Assembly (NCBI GenBank): GCA_036365515.1 | Contig: CM070873.1 | Location: 224,331,876 to 224,395,875 of the forward strand | Length of the DNA: 64,000 bases | Source of the DNA: Torymus aiolomorphi | Lineage: Eukaryota; Arthropoda; Insecta; Hymenoptera; Torymidae | Reading direction: 5' to 3' | Shown here: positions 52,077 through 64,000 of the stretch, one piece after another | Layout of the letters: each line of letters begins with the position of its first letter | Numbering within the stretch: the stretch's first letter is position 1 | The notes under the pieces: model-generated | What the model was told of the DNA's origin: nothing | What the model saw: the letters and a program-made list of their open reading frames with translations, nothing else | Databases searched by the model: none | Position numbers and translations under genes: made by a program

Positions 52077-53225
52077 ATGTCTCCTCGTCAATTAGGTCGC
52101 GACGCGACGGAGCCTACGCCACTTGACTCCACTTAGCATATTCCTCACGGGCGCCGCAGGCGTTTTTCTTGTTTTTCTCTCTGCCGCCAAGGACGTCTAT
52201 TCGTTAGCCAGACTCCGCAACGGAGAGAGAACATCGATCCCCCGCTCGCGCGCTCTCTCTCTCCCTTTATGTCTGTCTTCCTCGGTCGTTAATAAAAGCG
52301 GATGAGCGACGAGGAGGAGGAGGAGAGATGATAGCGGTGGAAGTGGACTGAATTAATCGACGAAGAGAGACATGACGCGGCTACGCGCTATTACGAGCGA
52401 GTTCGAAGTGCATCGCGAGCGCGTCGCAGGAGGATTTTGAGAAACGGGCCGAGCGCGTGATCCGCGGAGCTCGAATATCTTGCCAGCGCATTGTTTGCAC
52501 TCGAGATGTTCGTAACATACTTTAAAACCACTCGACAGAAATAAAAAGTTGGTCTTCTCAACGTTTTGGTCATGTCTTTTTTTTTTGCTGCGAGTGCAGT
52601 TAACACTTTTCAACTGCCCGCATTTGAATTGCTGATTCGACTGCATAATTATTTATTCAAAAATCGAAAAACTGATCATATTTTAAAAATGTAAATCAAC
52701 GTTTAACTTATTTAACCATACTTTTGCACTTTCTGCATAATAACTAAATTTTCACTGGCTTATTTAAAATGTACGAATTGAATTTTTGATTAATCTTTAA
52801 TTACTCATATTGATTGGTATTTTGTAATTTATGCAGACCGTAACGGAAATAGTAATGAAATAATTTACTGCATTTTACAAATCACGTACGGCAAAATTTT
52901 TACCATTTTCGATTAATTTTTTTTTTCGCGCGACTCGTTAGTAAATTTAATAGCGAACGATTTCAAATCTCATCCGACAAAAAAAAACATACTCTATCGA
53001 TGATTGCTTTAATTCGGACATTCTACTTCGGAATCAACACTCAAGCAAATACCCCATAAAACAATCAAACCAGCTATCTCCCTCTTTCCCCCCACTTGGT
53101 AGGGCAGCGCGTATCTCGCACGCCTGAAAATCGCCGACACACTCAGCCACTGAATGCTCGACTCGTTTCCTACATATGCATTCGAGTGGCCGAAGGTGCA
53201 TAGGGACGGCATCGATTCGTCAGGC

Positions 53226-53228
<3 letters not shown>

Positions 53229-53299
<71 letters not shown>
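53229..53299 (+). repeat. (CT)n microsatellite, inverted partner of 53,550
   Basis: 71 bp of perfect TC repeats, 250 bp before a longer GA tract. Confidence 0.97.
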
Positions 53300-53302
<3 letters not shown>

Positions 53303-53549
53303 CGTTGGCCGGCATCAAGAGAGCGAGAGGGAAAAGCGCCGGAAGCGATCGCCGATCGCGTCGAGGCGATCGGCTGTGAAGGTGTGAGCGTGTGTGTGTT
53401 TGTGCCCTGTGTGTGTACTCGATTCGCGTACAGTCGCTTATCGGTCGGCACACTTTCCCCGTGGGCCATTTGCTCCCGAGGGACGAGTACGCCACGACTG
53501 GCCCGTATGCGAGCCACGTACTATCGCCCCGGCACATTGTCGAGGAGGT

Positions 53550-53694
<145 letters not shown>

Positions 53695-56268
53695 AGTTTT
53701 CACTCGGTGTTTGTGCATCAAGTTTATGAGGGGTCGCCGATGGCAAGGTAATTGAGAAAAATTTGGGCTTTAGTATAGTAAGTGCAGTAAAGCTAACGCA
53801 ATCGTATAGTGGGTTTTCGATAATTAATTGATTTTATGTGCCAGGATGTTTTTGAAATTGTGAGATTGTAATTCTAAATTTCTCCTGGATTTCATGCATC
53901 GAACCGAATACCGAAAATTTGAACCACAACGGCCAGAAATCACATACGCTTGAAATTCATTTTTGGTTGTAATTGCGATCAAAGTGCAAATAAGCATAAT
54001 AACCATAACTTTATACGTAATGGATATATTTATTAATCATCTAAAGTAAATGACGAAACTAAAATATTTAAAAATAAAGTAACGACGATAAAATGATTCT
54101 CTCTAAAAAGGATTTTTGCCAGTAATGAATTTTGAACAAAACAATAAACAACATTTATATTCATATTTACAAACAGCACATAGTAAATAAAAGCCCACGT
54201 CGCATCACTTCCGGTAAATCATTCAAAACTGCCCACGCAACTCGGTCCGCAAAAAACATAAACCTTCACGTTGGAAAAAAACGCATTTGTTTAATTGACC
54301 CTTTGGCTGACAGCTCTCTCTCTCTCTCGCTCTCACACTGGTGCAAGCGCATGAAGTACGAGACGTATAAATACACAAAGGAAAAAGCGGATAAAAGCGA
54401 AAAAGAGACGCCGGTTGCAGCCGCGAGAAGAGCTCGCGCGCTAAAGGGAGACAGGAAATCCGCGTTATTTATGCGATCGCGTTCGCACGCTGGATGCAGA
54501 GCGGAGCACCGTTGACAAATACACCGGCGGCGTAGGCCGGCGCGCGTGGAGAAATTGATCGTAAATCCGGAAAAATGGCGCTTTTGCCAGTTTTCGCGGG
54601 AGGTCTGCCGTCGCCGCCTCTTCCTCTGGGGAGGCGAAATTTATTAGGGATTATTCGCGAGATGGTCACACTACAGTGCCTTGTCTCCGGGCGGAGGGCG
54701 GCGCGACCATTAGTCCTCGGATTCGGAGGACTTTTTCGGATGTCTTGTAACGGCTATCCCCCCCTCCCCCCCACCCGCGCTGACTTTTTCGATGTTGTTT
54801 GCCTCTCTGAGTGAGAGACCGGCGGTTGGGGAATAAGTCTGGAAACGGCGGATTTCAGAGTTGTGTTCTATTTTGGGTATACGGGGGGAGAGCCCGGGAT
54901 TTTCGTTGTCAGGCTGTTGGTTATACAAATCCAGAGAGAGAAAGAGAGATGGATGAGTCGAAAACATTCAATGAGAAACCACAGAGTTTTATTTTATTAG
55001 TCCAAGAATTTTCTTTTGCTTGGTAATTCAATTAGTAATGTATTACTTCAATATTATTCAACTTATTCTGAAACATTTAGAAAAATACATAATAAATTAT
55101 AGCATCGAAGTAATTTGTACGGACGATGTTTCGAATACAACAGAATTATATATTACAATAGCAAAATAAGATGCACTTATGTAGTGCACTTAAGAATAAT
55201 GTTTTAAATATATTTAAAAATAAAAAAACTAGTTTTCTGTAATACATAGTTACGTTCAAATACGAAAAACCGCAGATTATTAACTACATCAGGTGTATAT
55301 CTGTAATTTCGTACGCTCACGGCACAAGCAATCACCGCGAGCACATTACTTGAATTTTCTCTCGAGCACGTTGATTCGCCGAGCTTTAAATCGTCGGACG
55401 CTTTCGCGGGGCACGCGCTCTTCTCTTCCTCTATATATACACACACCTATGTGCGCACGATCAAGAAACTCGAGAGCGCCCGTCTCTCTTCCTCGAAATT
55501 CACTCGCCCGCAAGCGGGGCACGAAGTTTCCGCGCGAGAGAGGAATTGCGAGAGGATGTTGCGCGCCCACGCCAGATTCCCAAATCGATATTAGTTTTTA
55601 CTCCTTCGCCGCCTCTCTGACTTTTCAACGACAGGGCTGACTCGCTCCGCGTCGGATAATCGAATGCCCGGGAATCTTCGCAAGTTTGCCCCCCACCGCC
55701 ACCCCTGCCGAAGTCTTTAATCTCTCCCGCGCGCGCGCGTTATAAGTGTCTACCAATTGGATTAAAACGCGGTGAAACACGTGGATCGTTCGCGTACTTG
55801 CGCGGAGTGCTGCAGTTGCCAGTTGAATAAATAAATGCGTCTATTATATAGAGTTTCAGAGAGAAAATTCACTTCGATAGTCTGTACTGCATTATTACAA
55901 TATTTGTTTTGTATAGAATACGAGGCTCACTTGAACTAGATACAATAAAGTCAATTTTAATTTAAAAGAAAGATGAAGAGAATTGTATTATATATCTTCC
56001 AATGACAAAGCTTTACAAGCAACAACCGCAACAATCAATCCGAATGCAGAGAAAAACGTAGCACAATGAAGGAGTTAAGTGGCTCTCGATCCGACCCGAA
56101 TCACTAATGACATCTAATAAAGAATCCTCCTCCTCTTCGTCGTCGTTGAGCAATGATAAATCACGCCAGAAGGGCAGAGAGAAAGAGCACCAGGCCAATA
56201 GGAAGGCTCAAACGAGCCGCTCGAGCCTAAAAAAAGAATCGTCCTCGCGTAACCTCAAGCATCTGCCG

Positions 56269-56294
56269 CTCTCTCTCTCTCTCTCTCTCTCTCT
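56269..56294 (+). repeat. (CT)n tract, short
   Basis: 13 CT repeats. Confidence 0.9.
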
Positions 56295-58442
56295 GCGAGT
56301 TAGCCCCGACGTTAACAAGCGCATTCCACTCTCCCGAATCCACGACTGCTTAAAGTCCGCGGCCTCGATCCAATTACTCAGCCAAGTTTTCGCCAAAGCT
56401 CGCGCGCACGGCTGCTCTTCGGGCAGCTGCCGGCGGCCGGACGTGTCGTCGCGGCTAGAGACAGCAGCTAAGGAGTAAGCGAAAACGAACAGCCCGCCGA
56501 GAGTCGCCGCGGCAGCGATAAATTGGGTCGCGGCCCCATTGGCAACGACAAGAGCGAGAGAAAGCATGAGAGGGAGCGAGGAGAGCGTCCAGCGCCAGCG
56601 CAGCGGGATAACTCGCCCAACTTTCGACCTACTTGGTTGCCCCGTAGCGACGTGTCGTCTTACACGTGTAGTGCAAGGATGTATTATGTACGCGCGGAAC
56701 ACTAGAGCGGAGTGAGAGGAGCTGCAGGAGGAGACTGGAGCGGATTGTTCCGTGGATGGGGACGAGAGAGAGAGAGAGAGAGCTTGAAGAGGGTTCTGGC
56801 TAGAGTGGCTTTACTTTAGGAGGTGAAATTGGCAGGAAGGAGAACGATAAGGGGGAGTGTTGTTTAGCGTAATAACGCTTTTTAATGAGATTTTTACTGA
56901 CTTTACTCTCGTGGCGTTGAGAACTGCGGAATCTAAAAAGATTTTCGTACGTGTTTAAGTGTAAAGCCTCGTAGCGAGTAGTTTTTTAAACTAAAACTTA
57001 TAATTTATATTTTAAATCTGCGTTTCTGGATTTAAGTAGAAGAGTCTATAATTGGCCAGGCAATGTAGGTAAGTATGTAAAAGGTATGAGTAAGCATAAA
57101 ATACAAAAAGACATTGAGATTAATGAGAGAAATTTTTTACAGACGTAAAAGAGATCTTAGTTTAACTATAGTATATTCGGCAGCTAGTACGCGGAATAAT
57201 TTAAAAAAATACCTTTTCGCAAGTAGTTGATACTTTCCACACACTCACCCAACGCGCGCAGGTAGTTCTCGCACTTACCTTATTTTTCTCGACTTGTGAA
57301 TGAGAATTAGCTACTTTGCAGACTCGTTGTGCTATAGGTTTTCCGCGTTCCACAGGTATAACCCTGGGCGAATGCGGGATGGATTAGAAAAGTAAAAAAA
57401 ACGTTTAGGTAAAAGAGAGGTTTATCATTTTTACTATTTATATAGCAATTTTTACTATACTAGCAAGTTCAGGTACGCTGCGCGCGTTCTTCCTCTACCT
57501 GGATTATACCTATACAATTAATATTGAAATATTATGAATTTAAAATTTATTTTACTTTTTAACATCCGCAAATTTATCCAATATTTTTTATTGAAACTTG
57601 GATTGTATTTATTTTAGTTTATTCCTACAATACAAAAATTTGGAGGGTAGAATTTAACTGTAATCGGAACAGTATTCATAGTCCTTCATTGTTAACTACA
57701 GATAAAATTTGAATACTTTTTTGTTATACAAAACCAAATTTTAAGTCATTAATAATATTTATGACTTATATTTTTAGTTTAAATATTTCATAATTCCAAA
57801 CTTTGGGTTTTATTTGGACCAATCAGCTTGTTTTTCTTATTTTAAAATAAATATTTCGATGCTATTTTGATTTAGTTATATTTTTTAAATCTAAAAATCA
57901 ATTTCATTTTTAAAAATTCACACCTCTCAATCTCAAACAATTCATAAAGCAAATCTTGGCGCCTATTCTATACAGACCAATCAAAATCAAGGCTTTAGGT
58001 GCTTCAGCAAAGCCGCTCATCATTTTTTTAAGAAGGGAAAAAATATTAATTATTTTTATATTGCAAGTATGTCTCGACGTCACTATGTATTACAGTAATT
58101 TTTATTATATCATTTTTCTCAGTGTACCAATTGTTATTGGTTTCATATTCTATCAGTCGTAGCGGAATGTGTAAAAAATCCTTTTTTGTAAATATATTGA
58201 GTATTTTTAATATTATTTAATGTAGATAATGTAAGTAATGTAAGTAATATACTTTACATATGATGTCTTTGGATTCTTTATAAGAGTCTTAAGACTGCTT
58301 TAACGTGCCGAATACATAATGCCCTAAAATTAATATGAGTTTATGTCTTTTAAATCTGACGTTATACAGCCATACATCAGATGAGAATAGAATCATCTTA
58401 ACAAAAGGCATCGTAATTGGCGGAATTTCTTTTCAGTTTACT

Positions 58443-58603
58443 CTCTGGTAGAAATCGTCCATTTTTCTCCCATTTGTGAAACAATTTTTCTCCCATTTTC
58501 TAGCCATTTTCTAGCGATTTCGGTCAACTCGCCATTAAATGGCTAGAAAATGAGAGAAAAATCGTTTCACAAATGGGCGAAAAACGGACGACTTCAAGCA
58601 GGG
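58443..58603. mobile_element. 161-bp palindromic MITE (CCCTG family), copy 2
   Basis: GTAGAAATCGTCCATTTTTC at the left mirrors GAAAAACGGACGACTTCAAG plus CAGGG at the right, with the same TTTTCTAGCCATTTTCTAG and AAATGGCTAGAAAATG centre as the copy at 29370. The left terminus is slightly eroded (CTCTGGTAG for CCCTGCTAG). Confidence 0.8.
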
Positions 58604-58940
58604 CTAAATTCCCGCATTAAAGCGTGAAAAAATCACTCCGAATGGGATTCTATTTCCCTTTCTTTGAAAACATTTTTCCTCGGGCAGCATCCGAGGTATA
58701 TTAATAACCAAACTTACGACTATTTAATTCCAGAGGCGAGTAAGGGAAGAAGGCGTAGGAAGTCAGTTGGAAGATACAAAGCGAGGAAAAATCGAAAGAG
58801 AAACAAGCGTACCCTTTTCAGCTTTGACTGCGGCTCCTACCGAGTCATCTTTCAGCGAAACACAATCAGGACGCAAATAAAGAGCCACTCTACCATTCTG
58901 TAACGAGCAAAAGTTACCCCGCGTCCTCGCGCGCTATATC

Positions 58941-64000
<5,060 letters not shown>

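Noticed and set aside
56208..56702. 164-residue minus-strand frame with a hydrophobic segment
   Set aside because: It runs through a CT tract and overlaps a plus-strand frame. The hydrophobic stretch comes from GC-rich alanine/leucine codons. Not enough for a gene call.

Overview
The window looks like intron- and repeat-rich animal DNA, most likely from an arthropod and probably an insect. The evidence is an AMP-binding gene remnant split by GT-AG introns, a Penelope-like retroelement, many short inverted-repeat elements, and very long GA/CT and GT microsatellites. A hymenopteran origin (parasitoid-wasp type) is a guess from overall texture: AT-rich spacers, CpG-rich patches and GA tracts. 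No intact protein-coding gene is supported anywhere in the 64 kb.

Positions 1 to about 15,200 are AT-rich and packed with mobile DNA. The region opens with the 3' part of a Penelope-like element (reverse transcriptase, then GIY-YIG endonuclease) interrupted by one in-frame TAG. A hammerhead-ribozyme-like core follows it. Next come a 161-bp MITE with TAA duplications, a 104-bp-arm near-perfect hairpin, tandem duplications, at least two copies of a larger repeat family that seeds GT microsatellites, a 28-bp tandem array, and two further inverted-repeat elements.

Spread through the same block (8,436 to 14,123, + strand) are four recognisable exons of an acyl-adenylating (AMP-binding; luciferase/4-coumarate:CoA-ligase-like) gene. 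The three consecutive downstream exons splice in phase. The N-terminal-middle exon and the whole C-terminal lid domain are missing and the phosphate-binding loop is altered, so this is most likely a decaying gene. One tRNA-derived sequence (12,454-12,534) with pol III boxes and a terminator lies in its last large intron.

Positions 15,200 to 64,000 are a gene desert of alternating AT-rich and CpG-rich sequence, interrupted by long CT/GA and GT tracts and isolated foldback elements. The elements fall into families. Members with TACAC...GTGTA ends lie at 7,483, 16,380, 27,788 and 51,063, with a weak fifth at 46,415. Members with CCCTG...CAGGG ends lie at 6,772, 29,370 and 58,443, and an unrelated TA-flanked CCCTG element lies at 48,011. 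The most unusual structures are a 1.43-kb foldback (22,280-23,708), whose arms carry AAGTCTGG-type repeats plus a preserved open segment, and a 355-bp palindromic array of 28-bp units (37,774-38,128) whose single-armed relative is at 6,387-6,581. The desert could be a large intron or the regulatory flank of a distant gene, but nothing in the window identifies that gene.
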